From positions 1 through 64,000 of IMG/VR virus record IMGVR_UViG_3300050020_000041: a DNA stretch of 64,000 nt; one strand, written 5' to 3'. Position numbers and translations under genes: made by a program. The notes under the pieces are model-generated. The model saw nothing but the letters and a program-made list of their open reading frames with translations, was not told the origin of the DNA and did no database searches. Within the stretch, counting starts at the first letter, position 1, and each line of letters begins with the position of its first letter. Below, piece by piece: positions 48,101-56,469 of this stretch. This stretch comes from a virus.

Positions 48101-49522
48101 TTAGCAAGTCCGATGGGATGGGTAGCAATAGCGATAGCTGCAGTAATAGCGGCGGTCGTGGCTCTTGGAGTAGGAGCATACGAGCTAATAAAACATTGGG
48201 ACGTAGTCTCGAAGTTCTTCTCCGATATATGGGACGGAATTAAGATAGGTCTCGACACGTTATGGAATTGGATTAAGGTTGGTTGCGGCATATTTTATGA
48301 TTTCTACATACAGCCGTGGGTAGACATTTTCAATTTCTTGTTCGGTGACAAAGGTATGTTTACCTGGACTAAGATATCTACGTTCTTCAATGGCATTTGG
48401 GAGGGCATAAAGTCAATAGGCTCAGTGATAGCGAATGCGATAGCATCTCCTTTCCAGACAGCATGGGATACGATTACGGGAATATTCAGCTGGTCGAACA
48501 TAAAGGGAATGTTTGTAAAAGCATTTCAGTGGGTGGTCGATGTTATGCCAGAGTGGGTAAAGAAGATGCTAGGAATTTCGACCGGTCCGAGCGGAACCAC
48601 GAATGTGAATATAGCTGACACTTCAGCTATGATTTCCAGGATGGAAGGCGGTCTTAACTCGGTGAACCCGAATGATAATGGCTCTGTATCTCTTGGAAAA
48701 ATGCAATGGCATGGTACAAATGCTCAGGCGATGCTCAGTCAAATGCGCCAGCAAGATCCCACGTACTTCGATAACAAGATGGGAAAGGGCATGCTCAATG
48801 GAGACTGGAGTAAGAAGACATTCTCCGATCAGGACACAGCTAATTATAAGTCTTTGTTTGACGATAAAGGCATGGCATCAAAGTACGCCGGTGTCCAGGA
48901 AGATCTGCAAACGAAATTTGTTAATCAATATGTGGAGGCAGGCAAGAGTTTAGGACTCAGGGATGAGAAGGCGATAATGTTTTTCGCAGATCTAGCCAAC
49001 CAGTATGGACTTGGTAAGAAAGGTGGATATGATGGAGCTATCCCGATGATTGAAAGAATAGCTTCCGGTATGAATAAGGGTATAGGAGATCTGACCGAAG
49101 GAGATATTTTCAGAGGAATACAGAATCGTCCAGATTACAAAGATGGTTCGACCACTGCGAGACGTAATGCGTTTGACCAGTCCCTTGCGAATTACACCAT
49201 GGGAACACCGCCCCCGCCGACCATCAATGCGGCTGTAGCGGATAACACCAAGACGGTGGGTTCTGGAACTGTCACGACTACGAGCACTGCTCCGCCTCCG
49301 GATGGTTCCCCAGCGATTGTGGGAGTGCAAGGTAATGCGTTCCATCAGCAAGAGACCGATCCACAGACCAAGCAGATGATGTTGGATTTAACGAACACGT
49401 TGAAAGGACTTCAGAATGGAATGTCCCTCTCGATTACGATAGATGAAAAAGGATTACTAAAGGCAATCAGAACTGATGCCAAGAATCAGAAACAAGATGC
49501 TATCATGAATGGAGTAAAATAA
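45179..49522 (+). CDS. Tape measure protein with C-terminal muramidase-like domain
   Basis: The product has 1447 residues. The N-terminal 500 are helical coiled-coil-type sequence, with membrane-like segments near residues 515-560 and 860-900 (VLAGFITLVLTPAIIAYTAS) and near 980-1010 (GWVAIAIAAVIAAVVALGVG). These fit a tape measure that sets tail length and enters the host membrane. Repeated W-K/D-x-x-W patterns occur (residues 620-830). Residues about 1137-1340 form a globular domain with MEGGLNSVNPNDNGSVSLGK then MQWHGTNAQAML, resembling lysozyme/transglycosylase-type domains. AAGGA precedes the start. Confidence 0.75.
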   Translation: MAFNFNGFGFSFKAKDVNTVSTVDTIQKSVDKMGNTMEKVAKRPTNSLIHGLNLVANAFQNVKIERMTTHLTALTDKAEGLAGNTFKIEGMADMVKGINNAQTKIVAFTSFSASSISGIMSGLSVKYGIAQEDVADIYTKLSQTVKNPKMLKDMTDFAVQLKETYGLTADDVADSIGNLSSASYKFSEKEIKQLYDKQAAVGKLNNAGQEYVAQFGAQTKFVEDQLVGMWGANNVSKEMVSDLMDQSLKAQSVFQQAGQMSAAESLTAVQGMMNATKDANQFFAQMTNSYNSLTGMKNGDAMMISMFGSVDDYKKIIQKGPEAMIEKLAQIRENLNGDANKTKMYNTVLAEYFGDNAKGVGFTLEKGVKGIADIVVQTNKAMVNSGGMVQKTSDMVQQSTDKMEKHLESARNNMMLAMGSDGADSYRKSLGIREAAVISLTKSIETLKGKTDWASKAEKGFLEVFSAFKMGGMGAGLIKLGEIFPPLAKILKPLGTMMDGLGITFSDAFMALAGIVVAGKPVINILGKIGDKLSPFLKNAFAGGFLKGLGKIFFWVSLVYYGIRNIIGSVGDLTKIWNDSSKSLEQKVTASMERVGKVVWDTFNDMFFGIPQLLADAFKSKDIDKSLSGLWDAFGDWRKSVDWDGIGKQVLAAMTGVAVWVSTKLSDFWNFLKPDKALADLAKVDWKTFFTKAFASLGGNNGVFKDIWKMFSPTVDAAIGWFKSIDWKKVGNTLVEMISDGLAGAANAAIGFAGAIATWISGVDWSNVGKLLVDGLFLALKLIVIGAGLLTEIVIKWFEKVNWGAAATAIWNLLIAAVNAGFQTITGMFTEIDKKLSEMFGGWWTAAKVLAGFITLVLTPAIIAYTASVVSAGIASTVAFAEKASGAVVQLAGSIVDNLGGAVLKGMGALNRFSGAIGDAWSAVGKFGGMILDNAKKIIAWGISMATTAWEGITTFVGGVWASVTALWAQTTAFLASPMGWVAIAIAAVIAAVVALGVGAYELIKHWDVVSKFFSDIWDGIKIGLDTLWNWIKVGCGIFYDFYIQPWVDIFNFLFGDKGMFTWTKISTFFNGIWEGIKSIGSVIANAIASPFQTAWDTITGIFSWSNIKGMFVKAFQWVVDVMPEWVKKMLGISTGPSGTTNVNIADTSAMISRMEGGLNSVNPNDNGSVSLGKMQWHGTNAQAMLSQMRQQDPTYFDNKMGKGMLNGDWSKKTFSDQDTANYKSLFDDKGMASKYAGVQEDLQTKFVNQYVEAGKSLGLRDEKAIMFFADLANQYGLGKKGGYDGAIPMIERIASGMNKGIGDLTEGDIFRGIQNRPDYKDGSTTARRNAFDQSLANYTMGTPPPPTINAAVADNTKTVGSGTVTTTSTAPPPDGSPAIVGVQGNAFHQQETDPQTKQMMLDLTNTLKGLQNGMSLSITIDEKGLLKAIRTDAKNQKQDAIMNGVK

Positions 49523-49821
49523 TGAATTATACATCGCAGTTAGCATATAACGATGGAGTGCAACTGGAAGGCTATCAGTTCAGACCATTTAGAGTTTATC
49601 CAGATGTCAAGATAAACGATGCCGATACTTATTATGGCGTAGGTCCACATGATAATCTGGGAAAGATATCGCAGAAGTTTTATAACACGCCTGACTTTAA
49701 CTGGTTCATTGCGCTTGCTAATGATATCAAATTAGAAAATACAGAGCTATATGCGGGATTGAAGATCCGGATACCGGCTTTTGAAACCCTGGTCAGTTAT
49801 TTAATGGAGTTGAAACAATGA
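49522..49821 (+). CDS. Baseplate LysM protein (gp53-like)
   Basis: The product has 99 residues. The C-terminal half is a LysM-type module: ADTYYGVGPHDNLGKISQKF, then FIALANDIKLENTELYAGLK and IRIP, with the LysM pattern of x-D-N-L-x-x-I-A and L-x-x-G-x-x-L-x-I-P. In T4, gp53 is a wedge protein with a LysM domain; other phages use a similar small protein between tape measure and hub. It overlaps the next gene by four bases. Confidence 0.65.
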   Translation: MNYTSQLAYNDGVQLEGYQFRPFRVYPDVKINDADTYYGVGPHDNLGKISQKFYNTPDFNWFIALANDIKLENTELYAGLKIRIPAFETLVSYLMELKQ

Positions 49822-51077
49822 TAATGTCGATGCCGATGGTATATCTCTATGTGGCTAAGACCGCGACAGAAGTTCCGAAACTGTTGTATGAGGTTCTCAG
49901 GGACATGGATGGCTTCGATTACATGGGGCAGAAACTTAATCCCCAGACGTTTCAGGGCGCTCCCTTCGTCACGAGTATGGATATGGATTTTCAGTCTGAG
50001 AAAGTACCGGAGCTGAATTTCACGATGGAACTTCCGATGAAGGCGATCCACAGAGCGAAGAAATTGTTCGTTAATAATAATCCCGATTTTTGCCAGTATG
50101 TATATGTCCAGTTTGGCTACTACCCGGAGATCATGTCCGAGTTAATAGGATTCACGCTCACAGCTCTCCCGAAGATTACAGGAGGCTTCGAAGGCTCTAT
50201 GGCTATTCAGGCGTTCGGTGGAGTTGGTGGCTTTCTGGGCGATTTAGAGAAAAATGTAACAACGCGGGTACAGGTTCCGTTTGTAAACGAATTTGTATTT
50301 CCCAAAAGTACAACGATAGAGCAATTATTCAGATGGCAGTTCGGAGGAAGGGGTTATGACCTTACGTTCTCGCCCATGAGTCAGGACTTAGCCCAGATAA
50401 AGCCGCTTGCAGCGAGTACGCCCGTAGCGACTACATTCTCTGCGTGGTTCAAAGACATCCTGAAGAAAGCTAATATCGGATATAATGTCACGGTAAAACC
50501 GAAGGGAAAACTGGAAGTGACACTGATGGACCTTAGTCTGTCTGGAAATTACAAAGCGAATAAGGAGCTGACGTTGGTGGATAGAGAACTTATGCCCGCC
50601 AACCTGAAGTTTGGCAAGTCAGATGCGATTATTCTGCCGATTCTGAATTATTCATATGATGCTATAGCCATCAGTCAGTTAGCGGCAGACAGAAAGAAAA
50701 TAGATGCTCAGGTAAAGATTGATGAAGCCACGAGGATGCCTGAAATTCAGGACGATATGCTCGGAGGCGGCGGGACGAGAAAAAGTTATGATGAACGTTT
50801 GAACAGAGTACCCAGGGTAGCGCCCACAGTCAGCGGTCAGTCCTATGTGGCTGTAGATGAAAAGAAAACGATTCCGCTGGACACCAAAGTCGGAGCATTC
50901 GAAGTAAAGGTCACTACGCTTATATATCCTGGAATTTTCCCCTACGGATGGAATGCAAGATTTCTGTCTCCTTCGGAGGATCTGACTAACAGGCCGCATC
51001 TGGTTAGGGGAGTTAAATACTCGTTAGTAGGTAGTTACGATATGGAGCTGACGATAAATGGATTTGAAACATGTTAG
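49818..51077 (+). CDS. Baseplate hub protein (gp27/gpD-like)
   Basis: The product has 419 residues. It follows the LysM gene and precedes the spike, the normal place for the hub (T4 gp27 391 aa; P2 gpD about 390). Sequence features include VTSMDMDFQSEKVPELNFTM (a strand pattern of the hub barrel), GGFEGSMAIQAFG, and a C-terminal GYKVTTL-like strand series ending SLVGSYDMELTINGF. It should trimerise and attach the spike to the tube. The call rests on gene order and beta pattern. Confidence 0.6.
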   Translation: MIMSMPMVYLYVAKTATEVPKLLYEVLRDMDGFDYMGQKLNPQTFQGAPFVTSMDMDFQSEKVPELNFTMELPMKAIHRAKKLFVNNNPDFCQYVYVQFGYYPEIMSELIGFTLTALPKITGGFEGSMAIQAFGGVGGFLGDLEKNVTTRVQVPFVNEFVFPKSTTIEQLFRWQFGGRGYDLTFSPMSQDLAQIKPLAASTPVATTFSAWFKDILKKANIGYNVTVKPKGKLEVTLMDLSLSGNYKANKELTLVDRELMPANLKFGKSDAIILPILNYSYDAIAISQLAADRKKIDAQVKIDEATRMPEIQDDMLGGGGTRKSYDERLNRVPRVAPTVSGQSYVAVDEKKTIPLDTKVGAFEVKVTTLIYPGIFPYGWNARFLSPSEDLTNRPHLVRGVKYSLVGSYDMELTINGFETC

Positions 51078-51868
51078 AACTATTAAGACAGGTTATCGGT
51101 GAGATAGGAAAATATGGCTTAGGACATGTTACGGGCAGGTACTATGGCCATTATATGTGTATAGTGACCGACAATGAAGATCCGATGAAGACCGGCTGTG
51201 TGAGGCTTTATGGAATGATTTTCCCTGGAAGCGAAAACAATGCAAGTAACCCAATGGATCTGTGGATACCGCCGAAAAGTAATTTCATAGGTAATAGTTC
51301 GGGACAGTTTTTCCCACCGGAAGTAGGGGCATACGTATTTGTTACGTTCATTGATGGCGACTATGGCAGACCATTTTACGATGGTGGCTTCTGGAATGAG
51401 GATACGGTCGTTCCCTTCAGAGATTTACAGACCAAGAAGCCCTCGGTAAGGGGAATTAGAACAACGACCGGCTATGAAATTATGTTCTCAGAAAAAAATG
51501 ATGAGAATAAGGAAAATTTTTTAAGGGTGCTTACGCCATCAGGGCATGCCCTGAAAATGGATGACAAAAAGGATGCGGAATGCGTATCGCTCACAGACAA
51601 ATTTGGCAATGCGTATATGTCGGATAAAGATGGAATTAAGATTGCAGATAACAATGGAAATACGTTTATTATGGCTAAGGACGGAGTGAAGCTGAACGGG
51701 CAGTATATCGTAAGAGAAGAGTATCTACAATGGGTAGATGATAACAAAGCGAATATCGGAGTAGGCAATATGGCAGCGCCAGTTCCAATGTTTCCAGCAG
51801 CTCTTACGGTATTTGTTCAGAAGTTCAAGTCAATGAAAGATAAGTTTTTATCGAATAAAGAAGGTTAA
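51071..51868 (+). CDS. Baseplate spike/OB-fold protein (gp5/gpV-like)
   Basis: The product has 265 residues. Residues 15-95 are an OB-fold of the gp5/gpV/VgrG type: GHYMCIVTDNEDPMKTGCVR, then LWIPPKS, VGAYVFVTFIDGDYGRPFYDGGFW (the P-x-V-G-x-x-V-x-V-x-F-x-x-G-D-x-x-x-P motif). Residues 130-215 alternate short strands (MSDKDGIKIADNNGNTF; MAKDGVKLNG), suggesting the beta-helix needle. T4 gp5 carries a lysozyme domain in the middle; here it is absent, and a hydrolase-like domain is instead at the end of the tape measure. It overlaps the hub gene. Confidence 0.75.
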   Translation: MLELLRQVIGEIGKYGLGHVTGRYYGHYMCIVTDNEDPMKTGCVRLYGMIFPGSENNASNPMDLWIPPKSNFIGNSSGQFFPPEVGAYVFVTFIDGDYGRPFYDGGFWNEDTVVPFRDLQTKKPSVRGIRTTTGYEIMFSEKNDENKENFLRVLTPSGHALKMDDKKDAECVSLTDKFGNAYMSDKDGIKIADNNGNTFIMAKDGVKLNGQYIVREEYLQWVDDNKANIGVGNMAAPVPMFPAALTVFVQKFKSMKDKFLSNKEG

Positions 51869-51872
51869 TGAA

Positions 51873-52196
51873 ATGGCTCTCGATGTTTCTAAGCTAACGA
51901 CGATGATTTTGGACAACAGACTTGCAGCTATGCAGAGTGAAATAGATGCTGTAGAAGATGCTGGCACTAAAGCAGCTGTCAAGGCAAGATTGAAAGCGGA
52001 TAGCAATGCGATAGCAAAAGCGGTCATTGAACATGTTACGGCGGCAATGGAGATCGAAGTAAATCCAGCGGACATATCGGTCCCAGCGGGCATAGCGGTT
52101 ACGACAACTGGTTCAGCTGCGGCACAAGCCGGAGCTACGTCAGCGCCAGGAAAAGCGACAGGTACGATAAAGGGTTCGGCGGGAAGAATTAGTTAA
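51873..52196 (+). CDS. Small Ala-rich protein (107 aa)
   Basis: I do not recognise it. A helical first 60 residues with alternating charges (SKLTTMILDNRLAAMQSEID) are followed by a Gly/Ala/Thr/Ser-rich tail (TTGSAAAQAGATSAPGKATG). It sits where a PAAR or spike-tip protein is often encoded, but has no PAAR, Cys or His pattern. It starts four bases after the spike stop. Confidence 0.4.
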   Translation: MALDVSKLTTMILDNRLAAMQSEIDAVEDAGTKAAVKARLKADSNAIAKAVIEHVTAAMEIEVNPADISVPAGIAVTTTGSAAAQAGATSAPGKATGTIKGSAGRIS

Positions 52197-52239
52197 GTGA
52201 AATTGATTGCATTAAGTAAATAAACTGTTTTGTAAGGGC

Positions 52240-52617
52240 ATGGACTGTATAATAAAAGGTTTTGGAAGTACGTTCGATGCAGGCGTAAGCGGGATACCAC
52301 CGTTTTATGTTGATACCGATTTGATCGGTGAGTCCATTAGGGAAATTCTGCTCACTCAAAAAGGGGAGAGAATAATGCGCCCCGATTTTGGAACGAATAT
52401 ACTTGAACTGATTTTTGAAAATGATGGCGAATTTCTGCAATCCGAATTGAAGTCAGAAATTCTTGGTGCAATTCAGAAATATGAGCCAAGAGCGAAAGTA
52501 ATGCCAGATGATATAGTAATCGAAAGTGAGGATGGAGAGGTCGTGGTTACGATTAACTACGAGTACCTGGGCGAAAAAGGACAGACTGAAGAAACATTTA
52601 CACTACCGAGGAAATAA
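52240..52617 (+). CDS. Baseplate wedge protein (gp25-like)
   Basis: The product has 125 residues (T4 gp25, 132). The gp25/gpW signature is clear: VDTDLIGESIREILLTQKGE, RIMRPDFGTNI and LELIFENDGE, followed by I-x-x-A-I-x-x-Y-E-P-R and two C-terminal strands. It joins the sheath ring to the baseplate. It is followed by the gp6-like gene, as in other contractile systems. Start at ATG 52240, with GTAAGGGC just upstream. Confidence 0.85.
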   Translation: MDCIIKGFGSTFDAGVSGIPPFYVDTDLIGESIREILLTQKGERIMRPDFGTNILELIFENDGEFLQSELKSEILGAIQKYEPRAKVMPDDIVIESEDGEVVVTINYEYLGEKGQTEETFTLPRK

Positions 52618-54356
52618 TGATTTTAACAATAGTAGAAGACACCACGTTTGTTCAGGCTCCGGTTGTGTATGCATTATGCGGACTTACCATGAACTTACAT
52701 AGTAACCTGAAGAACCAAGGCTTCCAGGGCGACAAGGCTTACATATGTCTCGGACTCGGTGGTGGAGTAGCCAGCGGACACGGTTACACGGGACTAACCT
52801 TCACGGATATATCGAGCGGTTCGTTTATAGTCGCCACGTATGGAGTTTCGGAGGCGGATCAATATATCGGGCAGATATTACATGTGCTCAGCGGACTTAA
52901 TAAGGGAGTGTATGTCATAGTGGGCGGTGCTTCAAATGAAGGTACGGGCAGAGGTACATTTACGATTGCTCCGACCTCAGATGATTTTGACGGCACACAT
53001 GCAGAGGCGGGCGTCCTTGATTATCAGATAGCAAACTGGCAGGTGTATGAAGACCGAAGCATAATCAGCGACTCCTCCAGAATGACAGGAGATTCGTTTC
53101 TAAGAAAGAATTTCTTAGCCAAGGATATGTGGACTTATACTGATGAGGCAATGAGTCTGATAAAGAAAAATTTCGGTGATGATTTCAACAATTTCGTTAC
53201 AAGTGATTTAGGAATGTTATTGGTAGAGGTGTTGTCATATCAGTCGGAGGGAATGACCTGGTATCTGAATTTCATTGCAAACGAACTGAGAATGAAGGAC
53301 GCAAAACTTGTTTCAAGCGCTTCAGATTTGTCACGCTATTTGAATTATAAGCCCTCCCCGATGGTGGCGTCAGGTTCTAAAATAAGAGTGACGCTCTCTG
53401 AGCAGATCGGTGATGGACACGGCACGGTGACCTTCCCAAAAGGTTTGAAATGCAAAACGGACAATGGCATTATATTCGAGACCGCAGCAGATGTCGTTAT
53501 GACCTCGCTACTCAAAGATATTTATGCTGATGTTGTGGTTATTCAGGGAGAGACCATCGTAGAAACCTTTGTAGGCTCGGGACAATCGAATCAGATAATG
53601 ATTCTTGGCGGAATTCCGAAGGGCAAGGGGATGTTAAAGGGAGTGAAGGTGTTTGTGGGCGAAACTGAATGGCCGGAGGTCGATACTCTGGAGTTCGGAA
53701 GTCTCGCACAATTCGAGGTAGACTATCTCGGTGAAAGTCCGGAAGTTATCTTCGGAAGCGGACTCACCGGTATGGTGCCTGAAGCAGGAAGTGTCATTAC
53801 AGTATATAAGAGGATCGGAGTGGGCAAGACTGGTAATGTGGCTTCTAACGTAATTACGAAAGCAGTTGATACAGTTGCAGGTCCAGGGGGAATAGGAACG
53901 GTGAAATTCACGGTAACAAACATAGTGGAAGCAGTCGGTGGCGGAGATGCAGAATCACTTGAATCGATCAAGGCTAATGCTCCGAAGTTTTTCAGTACCT
54001 CTGATAGGGCGGTTACACAGGAAGACTGGGATACTCTGGCTACGACATTCTCGGGAGCTTATGGGAGGATAGCCAAAGCCAAGGCTAAGGTTATCAGAGG
54101 ACTCGATGACGGTTCACCATTGGCGACAATAATCGGAAGTTTTATAAATGATGTGGCGACAATCTCGACTGTCATTGATGGCAGGGCAAATGAAATTATT
54201 CTGGATAATGATTTTGAAAACCAGTATGGGGAGTTAATAGATGTAATGACAGCGGCGTTGGGTGAAGTTCAGGCGACAAGGGATCAGCTGACAGCCATTG
54301 AAAATGCGCTCAAACTTGTATCTACGAACATTCAGCAATCAGAGGCAATATTATAA
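52617..54356 (+). CDS. Baseplate wedge gp6/baseplate-J-like, N-terminal gene
   Basis: The product has 579 residues. Residues 1-150 are an extra beta-rich domain (LGLGGGVASGHGYTGLTF). Then comes the gp6/gpJ core: DLGMLLVEVLSYQSEGMTWY and NFIANELRMKDAKLVSSASDL near 195-235, and the baseplate-J domain with GGGDAESLESIKANAPKFFS then DRAVTQEDWDTLATTF near 440-480. The last 70 residues are coiled-coil. The usual J C-terminal domain is absent here and is found in the next gene, which overlaps by one base (TAATG). It forms the iris ring around the hub. Confidence 0.75.
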   Translation: MILTIVEDTTFVQAPVVYALCGLTMNLHSNLKNQGFQGDKAYICLGLGGGVASGHGYTGLTFTDISSGSFIVATYGVSEADQYIGQILHVLSGLNKGVYVIVGGASNEGTGRGTFTIAPTSDDFDGTHAEAGVLDYQIANWQVYEDRSIISDSSRMTGDSFLRKNFLAKDMWTYTDEAMSLIKKNFGDDFNNFVTSDLGMLLVEVLSYQSEGMTWYLNFIANELRMKDAKLVSSASDLSRYLNYKPSPMVASGSKIRVTLSEQIGDGHGTVTFPKGLKCKTDNGIIFETAADVVMTSLLKDIYADVVVIQGETIVETFVGSGQSNQIMILGGIPKGKGMLKGVKVFVGETEWPEVDTLEFGSLAQFEVDYLGESPEVIFGSGLTGMVPEAGSVITVYKRIGVGKTGNVASNVITKAVDTVAGPGGIGTVKFTVTNIVEAVGGGDAESLESIKANAPKFFSTSDRAVTQEDWDTLATTFSGAYGRIAKAKAKVIRGLDDGSPLATIIGSFINDVATISTVIDGRANEIILDNDFENQYGELIDVMTAALGEVQATRDQLTAIENALKLVSTNIQQSEAIL

Positions 54357-55108
54357 TGATTACTACGACAAATATAGAACTCACGGTGAGGATAAATAAT
54401 GCGCAAGCGATGATCTCCGCTCTGAAACTTAGAGCCGCAACTTCAGTAAGTACGATGAATACAGCCATATCGACCTTAAAGAATTTCAGGGATATGTATG
54501 CGGCGAAATTAACGGTGATGCAATCTGACTTAAATGAGATCAAGACATTCCTGCAGACCGCAAGTTTTGATGTGGGAAAGATAAAATCATATGTAAGCGG
54601 AATAATTTCCGCGACTGGCAATGCTAACCATGTTGTCGTCTATGCATTGACATACGATAAGGACGGTTTTTATGTAGCCCCTGGAAATGATTTGCTTGAA
54701 GAGTTATCGGGATACCTGGATGAAAGAAGGCTTATAAATGTAACGCATGAGAGTACATCGGGAATGGGTATGATTGTGGAGTGCTGTTTAGATGCGATCA
54801 TCAGGGTAAAAAAAGGTTATGTGGCGGATGAGGTCAGGCGGAACGTTCAGCAGGTTATGATTGATCTGGTCAGGGGAAGGGACTTCAACCAGTCGCTATA
54901 TCTTTCGGAGATATATGAGGCTATACAGCTGGTAGAAGGGCCGGCAAGCGTCAACGTGAGTATTAACCTTCCAGGTGGTGAAAGTTATGTAGAGAACGTT
55001 CAAAGTGGAATCGATGAGTATGGTAATCTTTTATTGGCCAGAAGTGAGAATATAATCAGTAAGGGTGTCGGTTCGCTGGATGAAGTATTTACGGTCGAGG
55101 TACTGTAA
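54356..55108 (+). CDS. Baseplate-J C-terminal domain, separate gene
   Basis: The product has 250 residues. Residues 1-75 are coiled-coil (NNAQAMISALKLRAATSVST). Residues 110-240 match the C-terminal region of baseplate-J proteins: DLLEELSGYLDERRLINVTH, VRRNVQQVMIDLVRG, then YLSEIYEAIQLVEGPASVNV and a final strand. In P2 gpJ and T4 gp6 these segments are part of one protein. Here the break falls in a coiled-coil region shared by both genes, so the proteins probably dimerise through it. Confidence 0.65.
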   Translation: MITTTNIELTVRINNAQAMISALKLRAATSVSTMNTAISTLKNFRDMYAAKLTVMQSDLNEIKTFLQTASFDVGKIKSYVSGIISATGNANHVVVYALTYDKDGFYVAPGNDLLEELSGYLDERRLINVTHESTSGMGMIVECCLDAIIRVKKGYVADEVRRNVQQVMIDLVRGRDFNQSLYLSEIYEAIQLVEGPASVNVSINLPGGESYVENVQSGIDEYGNLLLARSENIISKGVGSLDEVFTVEVL

Positions 55109-55752
55109 TGTCGACTAAAATCGAATTCATGGACAGAAGTCAGAAGGCGAATATCAAGATTAAGATGGTCAAGGGAAACATCGAGGGCGTCAATCGTATG
55201 ATCCTTCAGTTCTTTCCGGAGACGATCTCTGATGGAAACTCTACGAATTGGGACAGCAAGCAGATTCCTGGAGGTTCGCATCCCTTACAGATGTGGCAGT
55301 CAGGTGGCGGCAGGACAATAAGTTTTGCAATAACGCTTTTCAGGGAGTCTCTTGGCTCGGTGAATAATGCATTGCTTCCCCAGCCGTCTGACACAAACGC
55401 ATTCGATTACAAGGACAGTGGGGCAGACACGATAAAAAAGGTCGATAATTACAACATAGACATTGACAGAGCATTGGGCTGGCTGAGGGCATTGACTTAT
55501 CCAAAGTATTCCGATACCTCCGTAGAGCCGCCTCCGCAGGTGAGAGTAATATTTCCGGAGACCATGAATCTCATGAAGTTCTTATCGAGAGTAGGAAAGG
55601 TGAACAACGTTATTACAGGCATTGTAAAGGATGCCCAGATCGAATATCAGAAGTTCTTCATGGACGGAACGCCTAAGAAAGCAAGTCTGACAGTCACCAT
55701 TGAAGAATCGTGTCAGGATGAAACCGGCATTCATTTTACGGGGAGAATGTAA
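55108..55752 (+). CDS. Baseplate/tube-initiator protein (gp48/54-like)
   Basis: The product has 214 residues. Near residue 35 it has RMILQFFPETISDGNSTNW then IPGGSHPLQMWQSGGGRTIS, a pattern shared by contractile-tail tube-initiator/CIS-tube proteins that start the tube on the baseplate (F-P-E-x-I-x-D; W-x-x-G-G-x-R-x-I-S-F). It ends with IEYQKFFMDGTPKKASLTVT, the usual closing strand pair. The assignment to T4 gp48 or gp54 cannot be told apart by eye. The stop overlaps the next start. Confidence 0.55.
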   Translation: MSTKIEFMDRSQKANIKIKMVKGNIEGVNRMILQFFPETISDGNSTNWDSKQIPGGSHPLQMWQSGGGRTISFAITLFRESLGSVNNALLPQPSDTNAFDYKDSGADTIKKVDNYNIDIDRALGWLRALTYPKYSDTSVEPPPQVRVIFPETMNLMKFLSRVGKVNNVITGIVKDAQIEYQKFFMDGTPKKASLTVTIEESCQDETGIHFTGRM

Positions 55753-56435
55753 TGGAACAGATGGATATTGTTTATAGCAAGGGTACAGAAGAAATCGCAC
55801 AGTCTATGATGTCTCAGATACCAGCTCATCATGCGGCTGATGACAACATGAAAAAGTTCATTTATGTCATGGCGGAAACACAGGCGATGTTCAAGTTGGC
55901 AGCAAATGACCTTCTGGCGTCCAAAAGAGGATCCACGGTAAGAGATAGCGAACTAGCGGATATGGCGGAGAATTTTAATATCCAGGTTGATAGAAATTTC
56001 ATGGACAAGCAAAAGGCATTTGTTCAGTTAGCTTCGAAATGGATTGATAGAAAAGGCACGCGACTCGCCTTTCAAACCCTGATAAGCAGTTACGATAAAA
56101 ATTCGGACATCTCGGAGATTTACGAATACTGGCCCAAGTGCGGCGACAATTACATGCTCGGAACGACACTGATTCAGCTTACTTGTGGAATGGATGGCGA
56201 GTCAGAAGGAGTACCCATGAAGGCTGGCTCAAATCTATTGGCGGAAAGCCATCTTCTGAGTCCGTTGTCTGAGATTAAAAGTCTTCTTAGAATAAAGGTA
56301 GAGGGATATGATTCCTCCGATACGATATTTAATAAATCGCTTGAAGAAGCAGTAAAAAGAATCACGCCGATACATATATCGATTGATAGCGTACCCTTTG
56401 AGACGCTAAGGACGACACGTCCACGGCTCTTATAA
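55752..56435 (+). CDS. Baseplate protein, P2 gpI / gp7-like
   Basis: The product has 227 residues, helical N-terminus (MSQIPAHHAADDNMKKFIYV), then LASKWIDRKGTRLAFQTLIS, the R-K-G-T-R-x-A segment conserved in gpI-type tail proteins that link the wedge to the tail fibre network. It ends in a beta-hairpin (ITPIHISIDSVPFETL). In P2 the gpI gene follows gpJ, which fits this order. The last gene of the baseplate operon before the fibres. Confidence 0.6.
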   Translation: MEQMDIVYSKGTEEIAQSMMSQIPAHHAADDNMKKFIYVMAETQAMFKLAANDLLASKRGSTVRDSELADMAENFNIQVDRNFMDKQKAFVQLASKWIDRKGTRLAFQTLISSYDKNSDISEIYEYWPKCGDNYMLGTTLIQLTCGMDGESEGVPMKAGSNLLAESHLLSPLSEIKSLLRIKVEGYDSSDTIFNKSLEEAVKRITPIHISIDSVPFETLRTTRPRLL

Positions 56436-56469
56436 TTTAACGAAATTTAATGCTAAGGAATATTGAGAG

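Noticed and set aside
48672-48953. + strand frame inside the tape measure gene
   Set aside because: Alternative frame of a supported gene and overlaps its hydrolase-like domain; composition is arginine/serine-rich as expected for a shadow.
51873-52196. PAAR spike-tip protein
   Set aside because: The position is right, but there is no P-A-A-R-type repeat or Cys/His metal site; only an Ala/Gly-rich tail.
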